From Cohaesibacter haloalkalitolerans (GTDB taxonomy: Bacteria > Pseudomonadota > Alphaproteobacteria > Rhizobiales > Cohaesibacteraceae): 64,000 nt of DNA. The stretch spans positions 16,786 to 80,785 of the forward strand of contig NZ_QNUM01000011.1 of assembly GCF_003574655.1 (NCBI RefSeq), in the 5' to 3' direction. Of the stretch, positions 35,708 through 45,200 are shown piece after piece (position 1 is the first letter of the stretch; each line of letters opens with the position of its first letter). The notes under the pieces were generated by a model that saw only the letters and a list, made by a program, of their open reading frames with translations, did no database searches and had not been told where the DNA came from. The translations under genes and the position numbers were made by a program.

Positions 35708-35763
35708 TTTTGATCTCTGTTGCGGCTCTGGCTGCGGGCGAGCCGGGCTGGGCCGGGCAAGTG

Positions 35764-35798
35764 TCATGCGTCATGCGTCATGCGTCATGCGTCATGTG
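35764..35798. repeat. Heptamer tandem repeat (TCATGCG) upstream of the chemotaxis gene
   Basis: Four exact copies of TCATGCG and one variant TCATGTG lie directly after the PAS gene stop and just before the MCP start region. A seven-base unit changes reading frame and spacing when it slips, so it could vary coupling or expression. Confidence 0.85.
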
Positions 35799-36323
35799 TC
35801 ACAGTGTTGCGGCGAACTGGTGATAGGTGATGCCTTTGGATTTCAGTATTCCATCAAGCATCGCCCTTGACGCCTTCTGGCCTTCCTTGCGGTTGGCGTG
35901 GGCGTTCTCTTCAGCCAGCAACTGTCTGTAGAGCGGGATGATCACAGTGTCGACGATGGCCCGATCCGGAACCCGACGACTGGAATGATAGCCGACGATT
36001 GTTCCCGACTGGTCTTTGCTCGGGGTGATGTGGGCGTTGACCCAGTAGTGGTCGCCGTTTTTGCAACGGTTGACGACATAGGCGAAAATCTCCTCGTCGT
36101 TCTGCAGTGTTTCCCACATCAATTCAAAGACGCAACGTGGCATGTCCGGGTGCCGAATAATGCTGTGTGGCTGGCCCAGCATCTCTTTTTCGGAATAGCC
36201 GCAAATGTCTATAAACTGTTTGTTACAATAGGTGACGCGCCCTTTGAGATCTGTCTTTGAAACAATGATTTCAGATACCTCAAAAAATCGCTCGGTCCCC
36301 GTCAATGCGAAATTTTTTGACAT
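35799..36323 (-). CDS. PAS-domain sensor, Aer-like
   Basis: The 174-residue protein has one PAS domain (about residues 10-120): FFEVSEIIVSKTDLKGRVTY, CNKQFIDICGYSEKEMLGQP, HSIIRHPDMP, and NRCKNGDHYWVNAHITP. This is the pattern of the FAD-binding PAS domain of Aer aerotaxis receptors. The last 50 residues are a helix. There is no output domain; the next gene on the strand, a soluble MCP, would supply it. It probably senses redox state or oxygen for chemotaxis. FAD binding is inferred from family similarity. Confidence 0.85.
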   Translation of the reverse strand: MSKNFALTGTERFFEVSEIIVSKTDLKGRVTYCNKQFIDICGYSEKEMLGQPHSIIRHPDMPRCVFELMWETLQNDEEIFAYVVNRCKNGDHYWVNAHITPSKDQSGTIVGYHSSRRVPDRAIVDTVIIPLYRQLLAEENAHANRKEGQKASRAMLDGILKSKGITYHQFAATL

Positions 36324-36652
36324 AGTCGCTCCAGCGCAAGGTTTTATACCCCCTGCGACTTGCGTATAGTTTTAAAATTACTATAAAATGTTTAGCATTT
36401 GGCTCTTAACAGAGTATTTATGAAAGAGAGTTGCTAATTAAAACATTTGTTCTTAGTATAAGCACTTATTAATTTTCAGGTAAATTTATCCGATTTACCC
36501 AACTTGCAATTGAAAACAGTCACTTTCTCGTTCAATTGAGGTTGGTTGTTGTAAGTATTATCATTTCCAATACTTATATAATATTTGAATATCATGTGAT
36601 TTGAAGGTTTTGCCTCTGCTCTGGACAGGCGGCAATGACGCTGTAAGGGGCG
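36324..36652. other. AT-rich intergenic between PAS gene and secA
   Basis: This holds the promoter region of the PAS-MCP pair and runs to the secA terminator. No gene was seen. Confidence 0.5.
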
Positions 36653-36689
36653 AAAAAAATCCCGGCAGGGCAGGGTGCCCAACCGGGAT
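36653..36689 (-). terminator. Intrinsic terminator of secA
   Basis: On the minus strand ATCCCGG pairs with CCGGGAT around an inner GGGCA/TGCCC stem, followed by six U. It lies 27 bases after the secA stop. Confidence 0.85.
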
Positions 36690-36715
36690 GTGTTTTCTTC
36701 GCTTCAATGGAGCTG

Positions 36716-39394
36716 TCAGCTCAGCTTGCCATGGCAATGCTTGAACTTCTTGCCCGAGCCGCATGGGCACAACGCATTGCGCTGCACCTTGCCAAAGGCG
36801 TTGTGTGGCGCAGATTCCTCGTTCGGAATGGCTTCATTTTCGCCGGTGTTCGGGTTTGCATGCTGCTCGTGCATTTCGGGCAGCTCATTCTGTCCGAACG
36901 GGTTCGGCTCTTCCTGACGCAATTGCACGTGGGCCAGTTGCTGGGTGACCAGACGGCGCATGCTGTCCATCATGGCCTGGAACAGCTCGAAGCTTTCGGT
37001 CTTGTATTCCTGAAGCGGATCGCGCTGGCCGTAGCCGCGGAAGCCGATGACGTTGCGCAGGTGGTCAAGGGCAACCAGATGCTCGCGCCAGAGATGATCT
37101 AGAATCTGCAACAGAACCGATTTTTCAACCTGACGCATCAGGTCCGGGGTGAAGTTGGCGGTCTTGGCAGCTGCTGACTCGTCGGCCGCCTTGGTCAGGC
37201 GTTCGATGATTTCCTCGTCGGCGATGCCTTCTTCCTTGGCCCAGTCCTTGACCGGAACATCAAGGTTGAGGATTTCCTGAACCTCATTGTGCAGCCCCTC
37301 GACATCCCACTGCTCGGCATAGGCCCGTTCCGGGATATGCTTGGCGACGATGTCCTCGATGACTTCGTGGCGCATGTCGACGACCGTATCGGCGACGCTG
37401 TCATCCTTCATCAGATCAACGCGCTGATCGAAGATCACCTTGCGCTGGTCGTTCATCACGTCGTCGAACTTCAGCAGGTTCTTGCGGATGTCGAAGTTGC
37501 GGGCTTCCACCTTTTTCTGGGCCTTTTCAAGGGCCTTGTTGATCCATGGGTGGATGATGGCTTCGCCTTCCTTGAGGCCAAGCTTCTGCAACATGCCGTC
37601 CATACGGTCGGAGCCGAAAATGCGCATCAGGTCGTCTTCCAGCGAGAGGAAGAATTTCGAGCGTCCCGGGTCACCCTGACGGCCGGAACGGCCGCGCAAC
37701 TGGTTGTCGATACGGCGGCTTTCATGGCGCTCGGTGCCGATCACGTAGAGGCCACCGGCTGCCAGAGCCTGTTCCTTCTTGGCTTCGATATCGGCCTTGA
37801 TCTCGGCAATCTTCTTTTTGCGTTCCTCGCCCTCTACCTCTTCCGGAATTTCCTGGGAAATGCGCATGTCGAGGTTGCCGCCGAGCTGAATGTCCGTACC
37901 ACGGCCAGCCATGTTGGTGGCGATGGTGATGGCACCCGGTGCACCTGCCTGTGCGACGATCACGGCTTCCTGTTCGTGGAAGCGGGCGTTCAGCACCTGG
38001 TGCGGGATCTTTTCCTTTTTCAGGCGCGCCGACAGCTCCTCGGAGCGTTCGATCGAGGTGGTGCCGACGAGGGCCGGCTGGTTGCGCTCGACGCAATCCT
38101 TCATCAGGGCGACCAGAGCATCGTCCTTCTCGCGCAGGGTGCGATAGACTTCGTCGTCCTCGTCAACGCGCTGGATCGGCAGGTTGGTCGGAACCTCGAT
38201 GACTTCGAGGCTGTAGATGTCCATGAACTCTTCGGCTTCGGTCTGGGCCGTGCCGGTCATGCCGGAAAGCTTGTTATAGAGGCGGAAATAGTTCTGGAAG
38301 GTCACGGAGGCCAGTGTCTGGTTTTCCGGCTGGATGGCTGCGTGTTCCTTGGCTTCCAGTGCCTGATGCAGACCGTCCGAATAGCGGCGGCCTTCCATCA
38401 TGCGGCCCGTGAATTCGTCGATGATGACGACTTCGTTGTTCTTGACGATATAGTCCTTGTCGCGCGCAAACAGCATATGGGCGCGCAGCGCCTGATTGAG
38501 GTGGTGGACGATCGTCACATTCTCGATGTCATAGAGCGACTCGCCCTGCAGCATGCCTGCCGCCTTGAGGATCTGCTCGACGAATTCGGTGCCTTCCTCG
38601 GTGAAGGTTGCCGTCTTCTGCTTTTCATCGATCTCATAGTGTTCCGGCTTGAGCTGGGGAATGAAGGTGTCGATGGTGTTGTACATTTCCGAGCGGTCGT
38701 CGAGCGGGCCGGAAATGATCAGCGGCGTGCGGGCTTCGTCGATCAGGATGGAGTCGACCTCGTCGACGATCGCGAAGTTGTGGCCGCGCTGGACCATCTG
38801 CTCAAGATCATATTTCATGTTGTCGCGCAGATAGTCGAAGCCGAACTCGTTGTTTGTGCCGTAGGTGACATCTGCTGCGTAGGCGGCCTTGCGCTCCATG
38901 TCGTTGAGGCCATGGACGATGACGCCGGTGGTCATGCCGAGGAAGCGGTAGACCTGGCCCATCCAGTCGGAGTCGCGTTTTGCCAGATAGTCGTTGACGG
39001 TGACCACATGCACGCCCTTGCCTTCAAGCGCGTTGAGGTAACCGGCCAATGTTGCAACAAGGGTCTTGCCTTCACCGGTGCGCATCTCGGAGATGGCGCC
39101 GTCATTAAGGACCATGCCGCCGATCAGCTGAACATCATAATGACGCTGGCCCAAGGTGCGTTTGGCGGCTTCGCGGACGGTGGCAAAGGCGGGAATAAGC
39201 AGCTTGTCCAGCTTTTCCCCGTTGGCCAGTTGTTCACGAAACTCCACGGTCTTGTTGCGCAAGGCCTCATCGGAAAGCTGGGAATATTCATCTTCCAGCG
39301 CGTTGATGGCGGCGACTGTGGGACGATACCCCTTGATGCGACGATCGTTTGCCGTTCCAAAGAGTTTGCGGGCGATAGCTCCAAGACCAGCCAT
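36716..39394 (-). CDS. secA: Preprotein translocase ATPase SecA
   Basis: From the ATG at 39394 ([13 protein letters not shown], the usual SecA beginning) the protein has 892 residues, near the usual length. Walker [14 protein letters not shown], the DEAD-like box [13 protein letters not shown], motif [12 protein letters not shown] and the zinc-binding C-terminus [14 protein letters not shown] are all present. SecA drives protein export through SecYEG and takes substrates from SecB; the zinc tail binds SecB and lipid. It is divergent from the parvulin gene. An earlier ATG (39487) would add 31 unlikely residues. A terminator follows. Confidence 0.98.
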   Translation of the reverse strand: MAGLGAIARKLFGTANDRRIKGYRPTVAAINALEDEYSQLSDEALRNKTVEFREQLANGEKLDKLLIPAFATVREAAKRTLGQRHYDVQLIGGMVLNDGAISEMRTGEGKTLVATLAGYLNALEGKGVHVVTVNDYLAKRDSDWMGQVYRFLGMTTGVIVHGLNDMERKAAYAADVTYGTNNEFGFDYLRDNMKYDLEQMVQRGHNFAIVDEVDSILIDEARTPLIISGPLDDRSEMYNTIDTFIPQLKPEHYEIDEKQKTATFTEEGTEFVEQILKAAGMLQGESLYDIENVTIVHHLNQALRAHMLFARDKDYIVKNNEVVIIDEFTGRMMEGRRYSDGLHQALEAKEHAAIQPENQTLASVTFQNYFRLYNKLSGMTGTAQTEAEEFMDIYSLEVIEVPTNLPIQRVDEDDEVYRTLREKDDALVALMKDCVERNQPALVGTTSIERSEELSARLKKEKIPHQVLNARFHEQEAVIVAQAGAPGAITIATNMAGRGTDIQLGGNLDMRISQEIPEEVEGEERKKKIAEIKADIEAKKEQALAAGGLYVIGTERHESRRIDNQLRGRSGRQGDPGRSKFFLSLEDDLMRIFGSDRMDGMLQKLGLKEGEAIIHPWINKALEKAQKKVEARNFDIRKNLLKFDDVMNDQRKVIFDQRVDLMKDDSVADTVVDMRHEVIEDIVAKHIPERAYAEQWDVEGLHNEVQEILNLDVPVKDWAKEEGIADEEIIERLTKAADESAAAKTANFTPDLMRQVEKSVLLQILDHLWREHLVALDHLRNVIGFRGYGQRDPLQEYKTESFELFQAMMDSMRRLVTQQLAHVQLRQEEPNPFGQNELPEMHEQHANPNTGENEAIPNEESAPHNAFGKVQRNALCPCGSGKKFKHCHGKLS

Positions 39395-39666
39395 AGACCG
39401 GATCCTTCCTTGAAAAATGCCCCCACATTTTTGTGACGGCCTTATTTGTAACGCAATTGCGGCGAGACTAGGGTCGTAGTGATACAAGCCTCGGCTTCAA
39501 CATGAATGTCAACAGCCAGATACCCTAAGTTGGCAATAAACTGCTCGGCTGACAGATAAGATTGGGTCTTTGTCTTGTCAACGCCAAGAAAGGCGGGTAG
39601 GTCACATGAGAGGCAGTTTTTAAGTTTTTTTCGTTCCAAAAGTGAACAACGATAGGAAAGATACAG

Positions 39667-40491
39667 ATGGTTCGTGCCTATTTCCAGCGGTCTGCATTGG
39701 CAGCAGCGACTTCTCTTTTTCTGATTGGCGGCGTCCATGGCGCGTTCGCCCAGGACGCTGCAGCCGATAGCGTCGTTGCCACCGTGAATGGCAAGGCAAT
39801 CACCGCAGGCGAGTTTGATTTCATTGCAGATCAGCTCGGTCAGCAGACGCAGCAGATGCCTGCCGAACAGAAGAAAAAGACCCTGACCGAGATGCTCGTC
39901 AATATGGAACTGGTGTCTCAGGCTGCGCTGAAGCAGGGGCTGGACAAGACCGATTCCTTCAATGAACAGGTCGAATTCATGAAAAAGCGGGCTCTTCAGA
40001 CAGAGTTTTTCCGCAAGAATGTGGATGAAGCCATCACCGACGCCGATCTGCAGGCTGTCTATGACGAGCAGATCGCTGCTTTGCCTGTTCGTCAGGAAGT
40101 CAAGGCCCGTCACATTCTGGTCAAGACCGAAGACGAAGCCAACGCCATCATCAAGGAGCTTGACGGCGGCGCCGATTTTGCCGAGCTGGCCAAAGCCAAG
40201 TCCACCGGTCCTTCCGGATCGCAGGGTGGGGATCTGGGCTATTTCGGCCAGGGCCAGATGGTGCCTAGCTTCGAGGCCGCTGCCTTCGCTCTGGACAAGG
40301 GCAAATACACTGACAAGCCTGTGAAAACCGACTTCGGCTGGCATGTCATTCTGGTGGAAGACAAGCGGGAAGCCCCCAAGCCAACCCTGGATTCCGTCAA
40401 GGATCAGCTGCGCGCCTTTGTGGCGCAGAAGAAGTTCCAGTCGCTGCTGGATGACCTGCGCAAGGATGCCAAGATCGATATCCCTGAATAG
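39667..40491 (+). CDS. Periplasmic parvulin-type peptidyl-prolyl isomerase
   Basis: The 274-residue protein starts with a signal peptide (MVRAYFQRSALAAATSLFL, cleaved after AFAQ), then a SurA-like N-terminal chaperone region (about 35-130), and a parvulin domain (about 140-235) with ARHILVKTEDEA, KSTGPSGSQGGDLGYFGQGQ and VKTDFGWHVILV. It would help fold exported proteins, such as outer-membrane proteins, in the periplasm; placement beside secA fits. AGGAAAG precedes the ATG. A strong terminator follows its stop. Confidence 0.92.
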   Translation: MVRAYFQRSALAAATSLFLIGGVHGAFAQDAAADSVVATVNGKAITAGEFDFIADQLGQQTQQMPAEQKKKTLTEMLVNMELVSQAALKQGLDKTDSFNEQVEFMKKRALQTEFFRKNVDEAITDADLQAVYDEQIAALPVRQEVKARHILVKTEDEANAIIKELDGGADFAELAKAKSTGPSGSQGGDLGYFGQGQMVPSFEAAAFALDKGKYTDKPVKTDFGWHVILVEDKREAPKPTLDSVKDQLRAFVAQKKFQSLLDDLRKDAKIDIPE

Positions 40492-40563
40492 GGGGCTGAT
40501 CTCGTGCATGCTGGCGCATAAGTGTCAAAATGCACTGGCATTTGTGAAGTTCACAGTTTAAGG

Positions 40564-40615
40564 AGAGGGAACGCATCGATCCGGCCCGAGAGCCACGATG
40601 TGTTCCCTCTTTTTT
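40564..40615 (+). terminator. Intrinsic terminator after the parvulin gene, close to argJ
   Basis: AGAGGGAACGCATCG pairs with CGATGTGTTCCCTCT (15 bp, one G-U) around a loop of about 17 bases, followed by TTTTTT at 40610-40615. The argJ start codon is only 18 bases further on, so argJ needs a promoter inside or upstream of this hairpin, or read-through. Confidence 0.88.
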
Positions 40616-40633
40616 CTTGGAAGGATGCTTGCA

Positions 40634-41878
40634 ATGGATCTCAAACCTTCTCCCTTCGCCCCGACAGACTATCCCGAGCTTGATGCGATTGGCGGTTTTC
40701 GCCTTGGCGTTGCTGCAACCGGCGTCAAATACAAGGGCCGCAACGATTTGTTGGTGGTGGAGATGGCTGAAGGCACGACCGTTGCCGGTGTCTATACCCG
40801 TTCCAAGTGCCCGTCTGCTCCGGTAGACTGGTGCAAGGCCCATCTTGCAGGCGGCAGCGCTCGTGCTCTGGTGGTCAACGCCTCCAACGCCAACGCCTTT
40901 ACCGGCTCGGCCGGGGTCAAGACCACCACGGCTGTTGCCAATGCGGCGGCTGAGGCCTGTGGTGGCAAGCCTTCCGAGGTTTTCATGGCGTCTACGGGCG
41001 TTATTGGCGAACCTCTGGATCCGGCCCCCATCACCTCGCTGTTTGGCACCCTTTTTGATTCCGACAAGACCAATGCTTCCTTCATGGATGCCGCCAGGGC
41101 CATCATGACGACGGACACCTTCGTCAAGGCTGCAACTGCCAGCGCCGATATCGACGGTACCACGGTGACGATCCACGGCATCGCCAAGGGATCGGGCATG
41201 ATTGCACCGGACATGGCGACGATGCTCGGCTTTGTCTTCACCGATGCGCCGGTTTCGGCGGAAGCTTTGCAGGCCCTGCTTTCCCGCCATGTGGATACCT
41301 CCTTCAACGCCATCACCGTTGATAGCGATACCTCGACCAGCGACACGCTGATGGTCTTTGCCTCCGGCGCTGCCAAAGGGCGCGGCTGCCCGGTGATCGA
41401 AAAGGCCGATGATGCCCGTCTGGAAGCCTTTTCCAATGCCTTGAGTGCGCTGCTGCAGGATCTCGCCAAGATGGTCGTGCGTGACGGCGAAGGGGCCAGC
41501 AAGTTCCTCGAAATCACCGTCTCGGGTGCCGAAAATGACGCGGCTGCCAAGCGTGTGGCTCTGGCCATTGCCAACAGCCCGCTGGTGAAAACGGCAGCTG
41601 CCGGAGAAGACGCCAACTGGGGGCGTGTCGTGGCGGCTGTCGGCAAGGCTGGCGAAATGGCCGATCGTGACAAGCTTGCCATCTGGTTCGGGCCATTCCG
41701 TCTGGCCGTCGATGGCATGCGTGATCCGGATTATTCCGAAGAGGTCGCCAGCGCATACATGAAGAATGACGAAATCGAGATCCGCGCCGATCTGGGGATC
41801 GGCTCCGGCAAGGCAACCGTCTGGACCTGTGACCTCACCCACGGCTATATCGCCATCAATGGCGACTACCGCAGCTAG
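40634..41878 (+). CDS. argJ: ArgJ, glutamate N-acetyltransferase / amino-acid acetyltransferase
   Basis: The 414-residue enzyme transfers acetyl groups from N-acetylornithine to glutamate in the cyclic arginine pathway. The self-cleavage site is visible in PDMATMLGF (between Ala and Thr near residue 194), which makes two chains with the Thr as nucleophile; [10 protein letters not shown] precedes it. I chose the ATG at 40634 because AAGGA lies eight bases upstream; an in-frame ATG upstream would add 12 residues. The last base is 13 before the mutT start, so the two are co-transcribed. Confidence 0.96.
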   Translation: MDLKPSPFAPTDYPELDAIGGFRLGVAATGVKYKGRNDLLVVEMAEGTTVAGVYTRSKCPSAPVDWCKAHLAGGSARALVVNASNANAFTGSAGVKTTTAVANAAAEACGGKPSEVFMASTGVIGEPLDPAPITSLFGTLFDSDKTNASFMDAARAIMTTDTFVKAATASADIDGTTVTIHGIAKGSGMIAPDMATMLGFVFTDAPVSAEALQALLSRHVDTSFNAITVDSDTSTSDTLMVFASGAAKGRGCPVIEKADDARLEAFSNALSALLQDLAKMVVRDGEGASKFLEITVSGAENDAAAKRVALAIANSPLVKTAAAGEDANWGRVVAAVGKAGEMADRDKLAIWFGPFRLAVDGMRDPDYSEEVASAYMKNDEIEIRADLGIGSGKATVWTCDLTHGYIAINGDYRS

Positions 41879-41890
41879 GGACCCCTTCGC

Positions 41891-42328
41891 ATGAGCGCAC
41901 CAGAAGACAAGACCCATTCTCCGGTTCGGCTCCTGCTCGTGGTCGCGGTCGCGTTGGTGGACGAAGACAACCGCATTCTGATTGCCCAGAGGCCCGAGGG
42001 GAAGAATCTCGCAGGCCTTTGGGAATTCCCCGGTGGCAAGCTGGAAGCTGGTGAACGGCCTGAGGTGGCTCTTGTTCGCGAGCTGGAAGAAGAGTTGGGC
42101 ATCAAGACCAAGGAAGCATGCCTGGCGCCGTTGACCTTTGCCAGCCACGCCTATGACGAATTCCATCTCCTGATGCCGCTCTATATCTGCCGTCGCTGGG
42201 AAGGGGTGCCTCAGTCGCAAGAAGGGCAGGCGCTCAAATGGGTGCGGGCAGGCGCCTTGCGCGACTTTCCCATGCCTCCGGCAGACCTGCCGCTGATTGC
42301 GCCTCTCGTGGATCTACTTGGCGCCTGA
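41891..42328 (+). CDS. mutT: MutT-type Nudix hydrolase (8-oxo-dGTP diphosphatase)
   Basis: The 145-residue protein has a complete Nudix box, GGKLEAGERPEVALVREL followed by EEELGI (GX5EX7REUXEEXGU) at about residues 43-65, and WEFPGGK before it, typical of MutT. It cleaves 8-oxo-dGTP to keep the oxidised nucleotide out of DNA. It follows argJ closely, a common order in this group of bacteria. The exact substrate is inferred from the MutT-like context. Confidence 0.9.
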   Translation: MSAPEDKTHSPVRLLLVVAVALVDEDNRILIAQRPEGKNLAGLWEFPGGKLEAGERPEVALVRELEEELGIKTKEACLAPLTFASHAYDEFHLLMPLYICRRWEGVPQSQEGQALKWVRAGALRDFPMPPADLPLIAPLVDLLGA

Positions 42329-42543
42329 TTGCCCAGCCTTCGGCAATTTGTCGCATGTCGCCTTAAGCTTTTGGTTGCCATTCTTTCAGCATGGAAAAAA
42401 CATTCGTCGTTTTTTTGGGATTTTTTTACATCTTTCTGTAAATTTGATTCATTCGCTCATCAATCCGGCAATCGGAAGCTCGGAAGCTCGGAAGCGCAGC
42501 GGGATTGATGGGGTCATTTCACGCAACCGTCTGGATCATTGCA
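42329..42543. other. Intergenic before the Flp pilin gene
   Basis: An 8-bp unit CGGAAGCT is repeated three times (42473-42496, the last as CGGAAGCG) before the pilin gene. No gene was seen. Confidence 0.5.
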
Positions 42544-42717
42544 ATGCTCAAGTTCCGTTCATTCCTGAAAGACGAGAGTGGGGCCACCGCGTTGGAATAT
42601 GGTTTTATCGTTGGCCTGATTGGTGTGGTCATTGTGGCTGCGATGGTTGATGTCGTCGCTGTCGTTGAAGATATATTTACCTATCTTGGCAAGACGTTGA
42701 GTGCTGCTGTTCCTTGA
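42544..42717 (+). CDS. Flp/Fap-type type IVb pilin
   Basis: The 57-residue protein begins MLKFRSFLKDESGATALEYG and then has a hydrophobic segment (FIVGLIGVVIVAAMVDVVAV), the hallmark of Flp pilins with cleavage by the prepilin peptidase between Gly and the next residue, and a short C-terminal tail. The ATG at 42544 matches the usual start; an upstream ATG would add 13 residues. No tad or flp cluster is next to it, so this is a lone pilin copy. The product would be assembled into the tight-adherence pilus made elsewhere. Confidence 0.88.
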   Translation: MLKFRSFLKDESGATALEYGFIVGLIGVVIVAAMVDVVAVVEDIFTYLGKTLSAAVP

Positions 42718-42817
42718 GATTTGTCGGGCCTTATGCCAGGTGCTCACACGGTCAGGGCGTTGACCCTGCTCGCTTCACTCTTTCTCCTTGATCATGATGC
42801 CCAGTCGGTGCGCCGGA

Positions 42818-43702
42818 TCAGCAAGTGGACTTGTCTCCCAGAACGCTGGCGAGGGACATTTTCGCGCTGCCCGGCTTCAGCGGCTGTTGCTGGCTTGCGT
42901 CCGGGGCCCAGCCTGACAGGGAGATGATCTGGAAGGTAACCCGAATTCGCCCGTCCGGATCGGAGAAACGCTGCTGGTAGACCTCGGCGGCGCGCATCAG
43001 GGTGTCCCGCCGCAGGGGGCGGCGGCTGCGGTCATGGAGCACGTTGGTTGCTCCCATGCGCCTCAGATCCTGCATCAGGGAAAAGAGCGAGGCATAGCGC
43101 ACGGTCAAGGTGTCGTGATCGACGACCGGCAGGGCAAATCCGGCGCGCTGCATCAGGCTGCCCATGTCCTTGAGGTCTGGCAGGGGTGCAACCCGCGGAC
43201 TGGCTCCGCCGGATATCTCGCTATCGGCAATCAAAAAGGCTTGCCGCAACTCCGTGAGGCTGTCGCGGCCAAGCAGTGTGGCCAGAAACAGGCCGTCGGG
43301 CACCAGCGCCTGACGGATCTGGATGAGAACGCCGGGTAGGTCGTTGATCCAGTGCAGGAACAGCGGCGAGACCAGCAGGTGGCAGCTCTGTGGTTTGAGG
43401 GGCAGGTTTTCCGGGTCGAACAGGGTGGCGTGCTCGCCATCATGAAACAGGCTCGGGTGCTGTTCTAGCCGGATGACGTCTTCGGTGCCCTGCCGTTGCG
43501 CAAGGGTGCTGGCGAGCAGCCCGGTGTGGCCTCCCAGCTCGACGACACTGGGGAATGGGCGCATGACGATCGATAGGCGGTCCAGCATATCCTCGACCAC
43601 TTCCCGCAGCAGAAAATCTCCGTCCTGCCCGTGGGCACGCAAGGCGCGAACGCGGCGGCGGGCCAGCAGGTCCGTGTCGAAAAGGCGGGGAATATCGGTC
43701 AT
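42818..43702 (-). CDS. SAM-dependent methyltransferase-fold protein, NDUFAF5/BioC-like
   Basis: The 294-residue protein has a Rossmann motif I VVELGGHTGLLASTL (about residue 53), VRALRAHGQDGDFLL near the start and LHWINDLPGVLIQIRQALVP (about 120). The layout matches the alphaproteobacterial family related to mitochondrial NDUFAF5 and BioC. NDUFAF5 hydroxylates an arginine in a complex I subunit; the bacterial proteins may do the same or methylate a small molecule. It is divergent from the ComF gene. The fold is clear, the substrate is not. Confidence 0.85.
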   Translation of the reverse strand: MTDIPRLFDTDLLARRRVRALRAHGQDGDFLLREVVEDMLDRLSIVMRPFPSVVELGGHTGLLASTLAQRQGTEDVIRLEQHPSLFHDGEHATLFDPENLPLKPQSCHLLVSPLFLHWINDLPGVLIQIRQALVPDGLFLATLLGRDSLTELRQAFLIADSEISGGASPRVAPLPDLKDMGSLMQRAGFALPVVDHDTLTVRYASLFSLMQDLRRMGATNVLHDRSRRPLRRDTLMRAAEVYQQRFSDPDGRIRVTFQIISLSGWAPDASQQQPLKPGSAKMSLASVLGDKSTC

Positions 43703-43836
43703 GGTGCTGATGCTTTCCAGTTTATCGCGCAGGCGGCGCGGCCTTGCGTCCCTTGTATGATAGCGCTGCTTGGGGCATTGTTACCATCGGTCTTTCTGTC
43801 TGGATTAGCTAGGGGCGCGAGTTTGGGGAGTCAAGA

Positions 43837-44682
43837 ATGAAACATCTCTGGCAGCACTCCGGCCCACTGTCCGCGGCCACCGGGGAGGAACCGCAAGGCG
43901 GATGGTCTCTTGCTGGTTCTGGTCGGGGAGCAGGCAAAAGGTTGCGTCTTCTGGCGCGCCTTGTTCAGGATCTGATCATTCCGCCAAGATGCGCCGGTTG
44001 CGGCAAGATTGTTCAGGATGCCAATAGCCTTTGTGGCACCTGTTGGGCGGACATGGACTGGATTGCAAAACCCTATTGCTCTGTCTCCGGATTGCCCTTT
44101 TCCTATGATCTGGGCAACAGGCTTGTCAGCCCGGAGGTGCTGGCCCATCCACCCGTCTATGACCGCGCCCGTTCGGTGGCACTGTTCGGCTCGACGGCCC
44201 GACGGATGGTGCATCGGCTCAAGTATCTGGACCGTACCGACCTTGCTGGTGTCATGGGGCGCTGGATGGTGCGGGCGGGGGCGGATTGCCTCACTGATCC
44301 GCAGGCCCTGATCGTGCCGGTTCCATTGCACAGGAGACGCCTGTGGCGGCGGCGCTATAACCAGTCGGCGCTGCTTGCCAAGGCCATGGCGGAGGAGACC
44401 GGGCTTGCCTTCATGCCCGATCTTCTGGTGCGGACGCGGCCCACCCGGCAGCAGGTCGGCCTCAATGAAGCCGAGCGGCGGATGAATGTGGAAGGCGCCT
44501 TCCAGCTCAACCTGCCGGATCGGCTGTCGCTGACCGGACGGACGGTGGTGCTGATTGATGATGTCTGGACGACAGGGGCGACACTGGAGGCCTGTTGCAG
44601 GGTTCTGAGGCGATCCAATGCCGGAGAAATTTGCATTATCACCTTTGCACGGGTTGCCGCTGGCGCGGAAATAACCATATAA
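43837..44682 (+). CDS. ComF family phosphoribosyltransferase-like protein
   Basis: The 281-residue protein has an N-terminal zinc-ribbon (CAGCGK, then LCGTCW, about residues 53-70) and a C-terminal PRTase fold with RRRLWRRRYNQSALLAK and VVLIDDVWTTGAT (about 232). It is the ComF/GntX family, which helps DNA uptake and single-strand DNA handling in competent bacteria. Whether it works in transformation here is unknown. It starts a co-oriented run with grxC, a nitrilase and DUF1178. Confidence 0.9.
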   Translation: MKHLWQHSGPLSAATGEEPQGGWSLAGSGRGAGKRLRLLARLVQDLIIPPRCAGCGKIVQDANSLCGTCWADMDWIAKPYCSVSGLPFSYDLGNRLVSPEVLAHPPVYDRARSVALFGSTARRMVHRLKYLDRTDLAGVMGRWMVRAGADCLTDPQALIVPVPLHRRRLWRRRYNQSALLAKAMAEETGLAFMPDLLVRTRPTRQQVGLNEAERRMNVEGAFQLNLPDRLSLTGRTVVLIDDVWTTGATLEACCRVLRRSNAGEICIITFARVAAGAEITI

Positions 44683-44770
44683 ATCATGAGATTTTGAACA
44701 AGTCCAAACTGGACGGGTGGTTTGCATCCGGCAAGGCGCAATGCCCGGTTTGGTTCGCAAGGAGACCGAA

Positions 44771-45025
44771 ATGGCTGAAGTTGTTATCTATACGCGCAAG
44801 ATGTGTGGTTTTTGCACCGCTGCCAAAAAGCTGCTGAGCGACAAGGGGGTGGCGTTCCGGGAACTGGACGCGACCTTCGATTCCGATCTCAAGCAGGAAA
44901 TGATTGCCAAGTCCGGTCGCCGGACCTTTCCGCAGATCTTCATCAATGAAGAGCATGTCGGTGGCTGCGACGACCTGTTTGCCCTCGACAAGGCCGGCAA
45001 GCTCGACCCGATGCTCGCTGCCTGA
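44771..45025 (+). CDS. grxC: Glutaredoxin 3 (GrxC)
   Basis: The 84-residue protein has the thioredoxin fold with active site CGFC at residues 11-14 (MAEVVIYTRKMCGFC) and TFPQIFINEEHVGGCDDLFA. It reduces disulfides or protein-glutathione adducts using glutathione. The ATG at 44771 has AAGGAG six bases upstream. The run with ComF and nitrilase genes is typical of this bacterial order. The Gly-Phe between the cysteines replaces the usual Pro-Tyr. Confidence 0.93.
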   Translation: MAEVVIYTRKMCGFCTAAKKLLSDKGVAFRELDATFDSDLKQEMIAKSGRRTFPQIFINEEHVGGCDDLFALDKAGKLDPMLAA

Positions 45026-45200
45026 TCCCGGACCCGGCGTTTTCTTGTCTGTGGTCTGATGTCCTTGGTTTGAGGCCCTTGGTTTGAGGATGGGGCCGCA
45101 TTGCCTTCTTGTCAGACAGGGGAAGCTTGGGTAAGACTCATCGGATGATCCTGTTTTGACCCCGTCGGGTCGAGAAATCCAAGACAATCCGGAGAGTGCC

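Noticed and set aside
34553..35767. Longer MCP start inside the heptamer repeat
   Set aside because: It would add 20 residues of low-complexity sequence made by the repeat and a Pro-rich stretch; the ATG at 35707 gives a normal start.
37289..39436. 715-codon open frame on the strand opposite secA
   Set aside because: A long antisense frame caused by GC-rich codon use; secA on the other strand is certain.
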